Source of the DNA: Thermoactinomyces sp. DSM 45891
GTDB lineage: Bacteria > Bacillota > Bacilli > Thermoactinomycetales > Thermoactinomycetaceae
Direction of reading: 5' to 3'
NCBI RefSeq assembly: GCF_900119485.1
Contig: NZ_FPJZ01000020.1
Coordinates: 1-41,806, forward strand
Length of the DNA: 41,806 bases
Shown here: piece by piece, positions 13,523-21,487 of the stretch
Numbering within the stretch: position 1 is the stretch's first letter
Layout of the letters: the number at the start of each line of letters is the position of its first letter
Program-made: the position numbers and the translations under genes
The notes under the pieces: generated by a model
Told to the model about the DNA's origin: nothing
The model's input: only the letters and a program-made list of their open reading frames with translations
The model's database searches: none

Positions 13523-15103
13523 GTGAACACTATGTACATCTATCTCCAGTACTTTTTTAGTTGGGTATTAGACGCATCGATCATGGCGAGTGTCTTAGTT
13601 GTCCTCGTGCTATTGATGAAGGGGCTATTACGAGACAAGTTAACAATACGGTGGCAGTATCTGTTATGGACCGTCGTCATGGTACGATTGCTTCTCCCAT
13701 GGGCACCAGAGAGTTCGTACAGCATTTACAACTTTCTTCCCTCGATTCATGACGTTTCGTCCCTATTTGATGATGCCGTTTCAAACCAAGAAACCGCAAC
13801 AACAGATGTCTCGTCATCTGAGAAAGCAAACCTTATTTCCGAAAAGAATGCTGTGTTCCCAGTGGTAGGGGAGCAACAGCAAAACCCATACAGTATTTCA
13901 CATTATATCCCAAGTGTTCCTAGCGATATCTCTTTATTATACGTCTGGCTTTCTGGTGTCGTCTGTCTAAGTGTTTTACTTATGTTTATTCACAAACGCA
14001 TTAAATCCAATCTAAAAAAACAACCGCTTATCACGGATGAACGAGTCGTTCAAGTATTTGAGCAATGCAAAAGGGACATGTCGATGATGAATCAACACAT
14101 CCCCTTAGTTCACTCAAATAAAATTCCGGGTCCAGCTGTCTTCGGTTTTTATCGTCCTCGCATCATCCTATCCGATACACATATCCGTGATCTGGATGAC
14201 GATGAATTACGATATATTTTCTATCATGAATTATCTCACATCAAACGTAGAGACGTGGGAGTAAATAGTCTGATGAACGTGTTCCTCATCTTGCACTGGT
14301 TTAATCCGATTCTCTGGTACGCATATTACCGTATGCGTGAAGATCAGGAAATCGCCTGTGATGCACTAGCTCTCACTTTTGTTGGATCAGAACAAAAAGA
14401 AAGCTACGGACACACCATCATCCGACTACTCGAGAATGAAATAAAACCTCATTCCCTCTCGCTCTCCATCTCAGCGCGACTTGTGGGAAAAAAATCACAC
14501 CTAAAAAGGAGAATCATCATGATTAAAAAATTTAACAAAAAAGCATACCGTTTGTCAATCTTAGGAATCGCCGCCGTTGCCGCTCTATCTGTAGGAGTAT
14601 TCACGAATATCAGCAGTAATGACGCTCAAGCCAAAGAAGGAAAGCAAAGTACCCAAAGTGAGAAAAAGCAAGAGTTGAAGTTGGAGACAACCGTTCTTGG
14701 ATCTATATACAACACGTTTGATACAATTGAGTTTCCCACAAAAATTAGTGGCGTAGACCCAAAAACCATGGATGGAAAATGGGAATTAGATCTACTAGAG
14801 GTCGGGAATTCGCATCCAATTGACGGGTCGGGCGCATTCGAAGTTGATCGAACTGAGAAGGGGGACCCAATTAACTATTTCAATGCGGGTTTTGATGCTA
14901 CTAAAGTATTAAAGCAAGGTACTAGCTACAATTACGTTGTTACCTTTAAAGGGAAAGTTGATGGAAAACAAGTATCACTAAAAAGCACAGGCAAATTTAA
15001 GTATGTTAAGTTCCCTACAAAATTACCTGCTGATAAGATTGTTAAGTCTGTGTATGGTCATGATCAGACAGCGTTTGGTCCCTACTTTAAAATTAGTGAG
15101 TAA
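13523..15103 (+). CDS. M56-family (BlaR1/MecR1-like) membrane metalloprotease with a non-PBP sensor domain
   Basis: The 526-residue protein starts at GTG 13523. N-terminal membrane helices lie at about residues 15-32, 44-60 and 138-157. A zinc protease domain carries HELSH at 235-239 and the downstream Glu in EDQEIACDAL near 276. A further membrane helix lies at about 344-362. In BlaR1 the extracellular part is a penicillin-binding domain with SxxK. The tail here (about 365-526) instead reads as a Lys/Thr-rich beta-type domain (VTFKGKVDGK, FKYVKFPTKL) without SxxK, so the ligand is probably not a beta-lactam by that mechanism. Upon sensing, the protease should trigger cleavage of the upstream repressor. 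A good ribosome site (AAAAGGAGAA) precedes an in-frame ATG at 14519, so the tail might also be made alone. Confidence 0.85.
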   Translation: MNTMYIYLQYFFSWVLDASIMASVLVVLVLLMKGLLRDKLTIRWQYLLWTVVMVRLLLPWAPESSYSIYNFLPSIHDVSSLFDDAVSNQETATTDVSSSEKANLISEKNAVFPVVGEQQQNPYSISHYIPSVPSDISLLYVWLSGVVCLSVLLMFIHKRIKSNLKKQPLITDERVVQVFEQCKRDMSMMNQHIPLVHSNKIPGPAVFGFYRPRIILSDTHIRDLDDDELRYIFYHELSHIKRRDVGVNSLMNVFLILHWFNPILWYAYYRMREDQEIACDALALTFVGSEQKESYGHTIIRLLENEIKPHSLSLSISARLVGKKSHLKRRIIMIKKFNKKAYRLSILGIAAVAALSVGVFTNISSNDAQAKEGKQSTQSEKKQELKLETTVLGSIYNTFDTIEFPTKISGVDPKTMDGKWELDLLEVGNSHPIDGSGAFEVDRTEKGDPINYFNAGFDATKVLKQGTSYNYVVTFKGKVDGKQVSLKSTGKFKYVKFPTKLPADKIVKSVYGHDQTAFGPYFKISE

Positions 15104-15142
15104 TTGAAGAGTTGCCGTTAGTCAGCGATGACTAGCAATCTG

Positions 15143-15178
15143 ACAGTAGACCTTATGGGCGGGTCTACTGTTTTTTAT
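15143..15178 (+). terminator. Terminator of the BlaI-M56 operon
   Basis: ACAGTAGACC pairs with GGTCTACTGT around a short loop, followed by TTTTTTAT. Confidence 0.88.
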
Positions 15179-15207
15179 AAAAAAATCCTCCCCTATCCGG
15201 GCAGGAT
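15178..15207 (-). terminator. Terminator of the coiled-coil protein gene
   Basis: On the minus strand ATCCTGCCC pairs with GGGGAGGAT (one mismatch), followed by seven Ts. Confidence 0.78.
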
Positions 15208-15216
15208 CGCTCACTG

Positions 15217-15570
15217 TCATGCTCTTCTCTTGAGTTTCCATACATCTTTCTTCATTTCCACTTGCTGATCGTTAAGAAACTCCATGTTTTCTTGGAAAGA
15301 TGCGATATCCTCTTTAACCTCATCGACTTTTACGTTTAAATCAGCAATACCCTCGCTGTTTTTGATTACCTGTTCTCTTACAGAGTTCAGGTCCTGTTTG
15401 ATTTCATCCACCTTAGACTCAAGGCTATCAAAACGGGTGTCCATCTTGTCCAAACGCGCGCCCATCTTGTCTAGGCCTTCCGTTACTTTTACTTCCATAT
15501 TATCAAAACGAGAATCCATACTATCCAATCTCGAAAGAATTTTTTCTAAGACATCTTGGGATTTATCCAT
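15217..15570 (-). CDS. Small cytoplasmic coiled-coil protein
   Basis: The 117-residue product is almost entirely heptad-patterned. Repeats of the form (L/M)-D-(S/K)-M-x-x-R-(F/L)-D run from residue 8 to about 55 (RLDSMDSRFD, ARLDKMDTRFDSLESKVDE), and further heptads continue to the basic end KLKRRA. No signal or membrane segment is seen. The start is ATG 15570, preceded by AAGGAGGG at 8 bases; the frame continues 21 codons upstream without a ribosome site. Proteins of this type are common, often annotated only as hypothetical or DUF-type coiled coils. Some resemble phage or adhesion coiled-coil modules, but I do not recognise a specific family. It has its own terminator and is not coupled to its neighbours. 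Confidence 0.7.
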   Translation of the reverse strand: MDKSQDVLEKILSRLDSMDSRFDNMEVKVTEGLDKMGARLDKMDTRFDSLESKVDEIKQDLNSVREQVIKNSEGIADLNVKVDEVKEDIASFQENMEFLNDQQVEMKKDVWKLKRRA

Positions 15571-15785
15571 ACATGTATCCCTCCTTTTTACTAACAAATC
15601 TTCATAAGCTCTTTTGGCGGATAAGACATTCATTTCTTATATAAAACAGTATCACGTGTTGTGTTTCTGTTTTTCGTTCTCTTTTTCCATGATGCATCCA
15701 CTTCGAAAAAATCCTCTGCTGAAACCATATCACATAGTTGACAATATCTACAATATAAAAAAACCGAGCCTCTTTCTGTAAGGAT

Positions 15786-16052
15786 CTAAACAACCAAAAT
15801 CCTCTGATATCGATTGAGTTCCTCCGATTCTTGAAACGGTACACCATTCACTTCTACCCATACCCATGCATGAGACGAAAAAGGAGCTAGCTTCACTCCT
15901 ATACACCAATCAATTGCTTTCCCATTCATGAATGCTAGTAACACAAATGCTAACGATTCTTCTAGACAAGCAACTCGCACAAAGAAAAAGGGCTTTACTT
16001 TCTGAATAGCGTGCCAAAATTGTAGTGCTTCTTCTTCTGTTATAGATGATAA
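15786..16052 (-). pseudogene. Lasso peptide B2 (McjB-type) maturation protease, 5'-truncated or decayed
   Basis: The open frame encodes about 88 residues matching the transglutaminase-like protease domain of lasso peptide B2 proteins. Seen are RVACLEESLAFVLLAF with the catalytic Cys, an IDWCIGVKLAPF strand, and SSHAWVWVEVNG with the catalytic His, ending ESEELNRYQRIL. The CLEES form is, from memory, typical of actinobacterial B2 proteins rather than the paeninodin type of Firmicutes. The frame has no usual start codon ahead of the domain. A stop (16053-16055) precedes TTA, and the first candidate is GTG 15980, which would remove helix 1 (EEEALQFWHAIQK) and lacks a ribosome site. AAGGGTG at 16056-16062 lies just upstream, so a 1-base frameshift could have broken the start. 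No precursor, B1/RRE or cyclase gene is nearby. I judge it a relic. Confidence 0.6.
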
Positions 16053-16142
16053 TCACCCTTTTATCTATAGCTATAGTCTATTATTACTATACCATGCTCT
16101 AAATTGAAATCCATCCAAACAAAACGGGGGGACTGCATTAAC

Positions 16143-17045
16143 TTGAATATCTCCATACCATTACCGAAGGACTACTCCTTTGAAAAAACAGCACATCGAG
16201 TAAAGACATTTGAAAAAACAACCGAAATAGAACATGATGGAAAACTATGGCGAGCCCTTCGTCTTTCTTCTAGGGCAATTGTGACAGGCGTCTGTTATAA
16301 CCAAGGTAAACATTTGCTTATAGAATCTCATGATGATTTAAGTTCGGCTGAGAAAGTGGAGCTAGAGAAATGGATGACATATCGTTGGGCTACGAATGTA
16401 GACCTATCTGACTTTTACATTGAGATGTCCAAACATCCCGTGCTTTCTACCATTGTGAAGGAACGCATCGGGTTACATATTGTTCGTGATCCCGATCTAT
16501 ATGAATGCCTCATTCGAACCATTATCTCTCAGCAACTCAACCTTGCATTCGCAGGTACTCTGATTAATCGGTTCATTGATCAATTTGGTGAAAAGATTTT
16601 ATATATGGATAAGTGGTTCCCTGTATTTCCAACAGCGGATCAGATAGCAGGTTTACATTATCAAGATCTTACTAATTTGCAAATGACTCTACGAAAAGCA
16701 GAGTATATTATCGATCTGTCTCGATCTATAGTAGAAGGAAAAATGGATTTATCATTACTCCATAAAAAATCGAATGAAGAAGTGATGGACTACTTATTAT
16801 CATTTCGAGGAATCGGGAGATGGACTGCAGAGTGCCTCCTTATCTTCGGATACGGTCGATCTAACTTATTGCCAGGCGCTGATATCGGGCTTCGCAATGC
16901 ACTTCAAATGGTATACAACCTGAAAACACGGCCTAATGAAGCCGACGTGAGAATACTAGCTAGGGATTGGAACCCATATGCAAGCTATGTTACCTTTTAT
17001 CTCTGGGATTTCGTAACTCAGCAGAACAAGCACCCAAAGAAGTAG
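16143..17045 (+). CDS. DNA-3-methyladenine glycosylase, AlkA-like HhH-GPD protein
   Basis: The 300-residue enzyme should excise alkylated purines from DNA. The N-terminal half is the AlkA-type beta domain, and the C-terminal half is the HhH-GPD fold. There, ECLIRTIISQQLNLAFA opens the domain and the hairpin is LLSFRGIGRWTAECLLIF. The catalytic Asp lies in LLPGADIGLRNAL, about 20 residues later. I choose TTG 16143 because CGGGGGGAC is 9 bases upstream; the frame extends to TTG 16104 without a ribosome site. The gene stands alone, divergent from the lasso-protease remnant, with no Ada-type regulator nearby. Close relatives in Bacillus are known as YfjP; specificity within the family cannot be told from sequence. 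Confidence 0.88.
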   Translation: MNISIPLPKDYSFEKTAHRVKTFEKTTEIEHDGKLWRALRLSSRAIVTGVCYNQGKHLLIESHDDLSSAEKVELEKWMTYRWATNVDLSDFYIEMSKHPVLSTIVKERIGLHIVRDPDLYECLIRTIISQQLNLAFAGTLINRFIDQFGEKILYMDKWFPVFPTADQIAGLHYQDLTNLQMTLRKAEYIIDLSRSIVEGKMDLSLLHKKSNEEVMDYLLSFRGIGRWTAECLLIFGYGRSNLLPGADIGLRNALQMVYNLKTRPNEADVRILARDWNPYASYVTFYLWDFVTQQNKHPKK

Positions 17046-17054
17046 CAGAATCTC

Positions 17055-17097
17055 CTAAAAAAGCTATCTACAAGTAACATTCTACTCGTGGATAGCT
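17055..17097 (-). terminator. Terminator of the small secreted protein gene
   Basis: AGCTATCCAC pairs with GTAGATAGCT (one G-U), followed on the minus strand by TTTTTTAGG. It may also act weakly for the convergent glycosylase gene. Confidence 0.75.
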
Positions 17098-17116
17098 CTT
17101 ACATCATGCAAATAGT

Positions 17117-17518
17117 CTACTCATTACACTCAATCTTGTCTTCAAAGTTAGAAGAATGCATATAGGTATCTGCCCACCAATTGTGAACCACATACCATTT
17201 ATCTGATCCGTTTACCATTTCACCCTTAACAGCACCTGCAAACATATGCGTACCATAAAATAGTTTCGTTGGCAGACTTTCATGAGGCTTCGAAGAAAGG
17301 GACGGAGCCATTAGAGAGACAACCCCACCTTTATCAGCCACTTCTTTTTTGATCGTTGCATTAAACTGGATATCAGCTCGTGTACAAGTATGATCTTTCC
17401 CTGTATATAGAATCGGTTCATAAGGAGCCGGCTCCTCACTAGCAAATGCTTGTCCGCCCATTGCCATGCCTATTACCGTACAACATCCCATTGCCAATAG
17501 TAAAAGTTTCTTTTTCAA
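17117..17518 (-). CDS. Small secreted protein of unknown function
   Basis: The 133-residue product has a clear signal peptide (MKKKLLLLAMGCCTVIGMAMGG, cleavage predicted near AFA-SE). The mature part is about 107 residues, with one Cys early (HTCTRAD) and one near the end (KIECNE) that could form a disulfide. An aromatic-rich stretch WYVVHNWWADTY lies near the C-terminus. I recognise no family. The start is TTG 17518, supported by GAGGGA 9 bases upstream. It is monocistronic with its own terminator, and lies between a DNA glycosylase and a sensor kinase with no visible functional link. Because C17 or C18 is inside the hydrophobic core rather than in a lipobox, it is probably not a lipoprotein. 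Confidence 0.7.
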   Translation of the reverse strand: MKKKLLLLAMGCCTVIGMAMGGQAFASEEPAPYEPILYTGKDHTCTRADIQFNATIKKEVADKGGVVSLMAPSLSSKPHESLPTKLFYGTHMFAGAVKGEMVNGSDKWYVVHNWWADTYMHSSNFEDKIECNE

Positions 17519-17693
17519 CTAAATCACTCCCTCTTAATATATGGTGAAACCTCTACTCAATATAACGAATCATATTTACTTAAAACAGTTCGCAAAGTTG
17601 CATAAAAAATAATAAAAGGACACAAGATCCACACGAAACTCAAGTATTTTGGTTATCATAAGGGGAAGAACAAACATCGGGAGAAAATAATAT

Positions 17694-19460
17694 ATGAAAA
17701 CCGGAATTGTATTTAAGTTATTTTCATTTACAACTGGATTATGCATGCTTATTATTGCAACGATTTTTATAGGGCAAACTGTGTTCTTTAAAAAATATTA
17801 TGAAAATCAAAAAGTAGCAAATACGAAAGAACGAATCGTAGCCTTACAGAAGAAATTTGAGGCAGAAAACTTCTCTAATATTAAGGACCTTAAACAAGAG
17901 TTTTATCGCGATGCAACTTGGATGACCATATTAGATAATCAAGGAAAAATGTTATATTCGGATGACTTCTCCCTAGAAGTGCAAGTAGACCAAAAACGGA
18001 ATCCCGCTCAGAAAGAGCCACGAGTCCTGCATCTTCCCCTGTACTATTTTTTTACGATAGATGAGATAAAGAATGACGAGTCTGTAAAAGTAGGCAATGA
18101 AATTAACTTTGGTGGGTTCGAAAAAGACGACACCTTGATTCCCACATGGGTAGTACTCGGAGATAAAAGTCAACGGTCTAAACGGAATGAACAGTTAGAT
18201 AATAAGCTACGACGTGAGTTAGGAAATCAAAGTCAAGCCCAATTCTTAGGAACGATCAAACATGTAGAGTTCCCGACTATGTCATCCAGCTATATTTACT
18301 CAAATAGCCTATTCCTTGAAAGAATTGTATCTTTCCAAGGCACCATGGCCATGAAAAAGCCACCTCGTATGTATACAGAGTCCACTGAATTAGTGGAAGA
18401 AAATGTAGACGGGGAGGGCGTTAAATATAAATTCTTAACACAACCATTTAAAGGTCCCGAAGGAAAAACATATTACATTAGCGCCATGACTTCACTACAG
18501 CCTGTTAGCGAAGCCGTTCAAATGTTGGAAGGGTATTATATTTATCTCGTTATTCTAGTACTCCTTCTCACCATGCTCCTTTCCTTTTATTATTCGAAAC
18601 GAATTGCACGCCCTCTTCTTCAAATCAATAAAACGACGCAAAAGATAGCACACCTTGATTTTTCAGAAATGGTACCCATCCATTCAAAAGACGAAATTGG
18701 TGATTTATCAAAAAACATTAATGAACTATCTAATAAATTACAGTCTTATATCGAGAAATTACAGGATGATATCGAAAAGGAAAAGCAGTTAGAGGAGACT
18801 CGAAAAGAGTTTATTGCCAGTGTCTCTCATGAACTGAAAACCCCTCTAAGTGTGATGAAAAGCTGTGTATCGATACTAAAGGATGGGGTTGCTGCTCATA
18901 AGAGTGATCATTACTTTAATGCCATGGAAAAAGAAGTAGATAAAATGGATATGCTGATCGTAGATATGCTCGAGCTAGCAAAGTTTGAATCGGGTACATA
19001 CAAAATGGAGATGCAACCCTTTTATATCGACGAATTGGTAGAACAAGTTTGTGATCAGTTATCATGGGAAGTAGAAAAAAAGCAATTGCAACTGGATCGA
19101 AAGCTGGATCACATTCAAGTCATTTCCAATCCAAATCGGATCGAGCAAGTCCTTACCAATTTTATCACCAATGCCATTCGATATACCCCAGAGCAGGAAC
19201 GAATCATCGTCTCGATCGTAGAGGAGAACGAGCAGGTAAAAGTGTGTGTAGAAAACAAAGGAACCCATATATCACAGTCACAAATCGATAAAATTTGGGA
19301 TCGTTTTTATCGAATTGATGCTGCGCGTAAGCGTTCAACAGGGGGGACTGGATTAGGTCTGGCTATATCCAAAAAAATATTAGAATTGCATGGTTCATCC
19401 TATGGTGTACATAACACAGAGGATGGCGTGCTATTTTATTTCTATTTAAAGAAAGCATAG
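17694..19460 (+). CDS. Orphan membrane sensor histidine kinase
   Basis: The 588-residue protein has a membrane helix at about 8-31, a large extracytoplasmic region to about 280, and a second helix (about 281-300). A HAMP domain follows (about 301-353), then a HisKA box with phospho-acceptor H379 in ASVSHELKTPLS. The ATPase domain shows its N box near NFITNAIRYTP and its G box GTGLGLAISKKILELHG. The extracytoplasmic domain is roughly 250 residues, with no motif I can assign. ATG 17694 follows GGGAG. Most such kinases sit beside an OmpR-type regulator; none is present here, and a terminator follows directly, so the partner must be encoded elsewhere. Confidence 0.9.
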   Translation: MKTGIVFKLFSFTTGLCMLIIATIFIGQTVFFKKYYENQKVANTKERIVALQKKFEAENFSNIKDLKQEFYRDATWMTILDNQGKMLYSDDFSLEVQVDQKRNPAQKEPRVLHLPLYYFFTIDEIKNDESVKVGNEINFGGFEKDDTLIPTWVVLGDKSQRSKRNEQLDNKLRRELGNQSQAQFLGTIKHVEFPTMSSSYIYSNSLFLERIVSFQGTMAMKKPPRMYTESTELVEENVDGEGVKYKFLTQPFKGPEGKTYYISAMTSLQPVSEAVQMLEGYYIYLVILVLLLTMLLSFYYSKRIARPLLQINKTTQKIAHLDFSEMVPIHSKDEIGDLSKNINELSNKLQSYIEKLQDDIEKEKQLEETRKEFIASVSHELKTPLSVMKSCVSILKDGVAAHKSDHYFNAMEKEVDKMDMLIVDMLELAKFESGTYKMEMQPFYIDELVEQVCDQLSWEVEKKQLQLDRKLDHIQVISNPNRIEQVLTNFITNAIRYTPEQERIIVSIVEENEQVKVCVENKGTHISQSQIDKIWDRFYRIDAARKRSTGGTGLGLAISKKILELHGSSYGVHNTEDGVLFYFYLKKA

Positions 19461-19463
19461 GTA

Positions 19464-19511
19464 AAACAGCGGCTATAACGAAGGGAATCCTTCTGTTACA
19501 GCCGCTGTTTC
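19464..19511. terminator. Bidirectional terminator between the kinase gene and nadA
   Basis: AAACAGCGGCTATAAC pairs with GTTACAGCCGCTGTTT around a loop that itself folds (GAAGG/CCTTC). It lies between convergent genes. Confidence 0.85.
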
Positions 19512-19523
19512 TATATTAGACAA

Positions 19524-20627
19524 TCACACAGCTAACATCCGATCTAACGCTACTTTTGACCAATAAATCGTATCTGCATCCACTTCAATCTGGTTCACTG
19601 GATTACCTTCGATAATGCTATCGAGTGTCCATAGTAGATGGGGTCGGTCAATCCGGTTCATCGTAAGACACGGGCACATCGTCGTGCTGAGTAGCTGGAT
19701 GTGTTGGTCCGGGTACTCTTGAGCGAGACGTTGGACAAGGTTAACCTCTGTTCCAATCGCCCACTTCGTTCCTGGAGCGGCCGCAGCTACTTTTTTGATA
19801 ATGTAGTCCGTCGATCCGTTATAATCCGATGCTTGAACCACTTCAAAACAGCACTCTGGATGAACGAGAATATTAATTTCAGGGTCTAGTTTGCGCAGGC
19901 GCTCGATCTGCTCAACAGTAAACTTCTGATGAACAGAGCAATGGCCTTTCCAGAGGATCATCCGAACATCTTCTAGATCCCCTTTTTGTTGTTCAAATTC
20001 ACCGCTTCCCGGACTCCAGATCACCATCTCTTCCAGTGGAACTCCCATTTCAAAGGCTGTATTACGTCCCAAATGTTGGTCAGGGAGGAAGAGAATGCGC
20101 TTTTTCTGTTCAAACGCCCATGTTAACACCTGATGCGCATTAGAAGAGGTACAAGTTGTTCCTCCATGCTTCCCAACAAATGCTTTAATCGCCGCAGTGG
20201 AGTTGACGTAGGTAACCGGAATCACAGTATCGCCAAATTTCTCGGTGATCACTTCCCATGCTTCCTCTACATCCTCAATATCAGCCATATCGGCCATCGA
20301 ACAACCTGCTTTTAAATCCGGTAGAATGATGATTTGTTCATCTGCCGCCAGGGTATCTGCTGTTTCCGCCATGAAATGAACTCCGCAGAAGATGATGTAC
20401 TTCGCACCTCGTTGCTCTGCACCAATTCTCGCCAGTTTTAACGAATCCCCTCGATAATCAGCGTGCAAAATGACATCATCCCGTTGGTAGTGATGCCCAA
20501 GGATAACAAGATCATCTCCTAGCTGTGCCTTAGCTACACGAATCCGGCGATCTAGTTCTTCATCTGATAAGCTACGGTACTCTACTGGTAGTTGGTCAGC
20601 CACATTTGGAACCATTCCTACTGCCAT
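19524..20627 (-). CDS. nadA: Quinolinate synthase A
   Basis: The 367-residue enzyme condenses iminoaspartate with dihydroxyacetone phosphate to quinolinate, the second step of de novo NAD synthesis. Features include LGHHYQRDDVI near residues 43-53, and the cysteines that hold the [4Fe-4S] cluster: FCGVHFMAETAD, HPECCFEVV and MCPCLTMN. ATG 20627 follows GGAGGGAG and overlaps the end of nadC by 10 bases, so the two are translationally coupled. It is the last gene of the nadB-nadC-nadA operon, ending at a shared terminator. The cluster requires sulfur delivery, for which the divergent NifS-like enzyme is the likely partner. Confidence 0.96.
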   Translation of the reverse strand: MAVGMVPNVADQLPVEYRSLSDEELDRRIRVAKAQLGDDLVILGHHYQRDDVILHADYRGDSLKLARIGAEQRGAKYIIFCGVHFMAETADTLAADEQIIILPDLKAGCSMADMADIEDVEEAWEVITEKFGDTVIPVTYVNSTAAIKAFVGKHGGTTCTSSNAHQVLTWAFEQKKRILFLPDQHLGRNTAFEMGVPLEEMVIWSPGSGEFEQQKGDLEDVRMILWKGHCSVHQKFTVEQIERLRKLDPEINILVHPECCFEVVQASDYNGSTDYIIKKVAAAAPGTKWAIGTEVNLVQRLAQEYPDQHIQLLSTTMCPCLTMNRIDRPHLLWTLDSIIEGNPVNQIEVDADTIYWSKVALDRMLAV

Positions 20628-21475
20628 GAGTCTCCCTCCAATTCTTCCACAAAGTCTAAACTAATATCGAGTGCCTGTGCTGAATGGGTTAAGAATCCGA
20701 GAGACACAGCATCTACACCCGTCTCTGCAATCCCTCGAATGGTTTCAGGCGTGATTCCCCCGGAAGCTTCCACCCACACTTTCCTATCAATCATGCGAAC
20801 GGCTTCTCGCAGGGTATCGACAGACATGTTATCAAGTAAAATCGCATTTACATCTACTGTAAGAATTTCTTTCACCTGCTCCAATGTATCGGCCTCTACT
20901 TCCACCTGCACCATATGACCGACACGCTTTCGAACAGCCTCCACTGCCTTTTGGATGCTTCCTGCCATCGCGATATGATTATCTTTTAGCATCACACCGT
21001 GGCTAAGTCCAAAGCGGTGATTCGTTCCGCCACCCATGCGAACGGCGTACTTCTCGAGTTGCCGCAAACCGGGGGTCGTTTTCCGAGTATCTAATACGTG
21101 GCAAGGAAGCCCCTCTACTAAGTCGACTAATTGACGGGTCAACGTTGCAATCCCAGACATCCGTTGCAGAAGATTAAGTGCGACGCGTTCACCTGTTAAA
21201 ATCGTACGGGTAAACCCCTTAATGCGAGCGATTTCTGTTCCTTTACCTACTCTCTCGCCTTCTTCCACTATCATGGTGAAGCGAATGCTTGGATCTAACT
21301 CTTGAAAGACCATCTCTGCCACCGGCAATCCTGCTATCACACCATCCTGTTTCGCAAGTAAAATCGCGACACTCTTATGATTCACAGGTACAATGGATTC
21401 AGTAGTTAAATCTCCCGAACCTACATCTTCGTTCAATACATCACGAATAAACTGACGCAATTGAATGGAATTCAT
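20618..21475 (-). CDS. nadC: Nicotinate-nucleotide diphosphorylase (carboxylating)
   Basis: The 285-residue enzyme converts quinolinate and PRPP to nicotinate mononucleotide. Family landmarks are NEDVGSGDLTT near residues 14-24, LNLLQRMSGIATLT, the active-site stretch VLDTRKTTPGLRQLEKYAVRMGGGTNHR, and LKDNHI; near the end, VEASGGITPETI and GVDAVSLGFLTHS. The start ATG 21475 lies 13 bases from the nadB stop with AGGAGAA between. Its end overlaps nadA. Order nadB-nadC-nadA is the usual Bacillales arrangement. No NiaR-type operator could be recognised upstream of the operon by eye. Confidence 0.96.
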   Translation of the reverse strand: MNSIQLRQFIRDVLNEDVGSGDLTTESIVPVNHKSVAILLAKQDGVIAGLPVAEMVFQELDPSIRFTMIVEEGERVGKGTEIARIKGFTRTILTGERVALNLLQRMSGIATLTRQLVDLVEGLPCHVLDTRKTTPGLRQLEKYAVRMGGGTNHRFGLSHGVMLKDNHIAMAGSIQKAVEAVRKRVGHMVQVEVEADTLEQVKEILTVDVNAILLDNMSVDTLREAVRMIDRKVWVEASGGITPETIRGIAETGVDAVSLGFLTHSAQALDISLDFVEELEGDSWQ

Positions 21476-21487
21476 CTTTTTATTCTC

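Noticed and set aside
13523..15103. True beta-lactam sensor (BlaR1)
   Set aside because: The outer domain lacks SxxK and other PBP motifs, and no beta-lactamase or PBP2a gene lies beside it; kept as BlaR1-like only.
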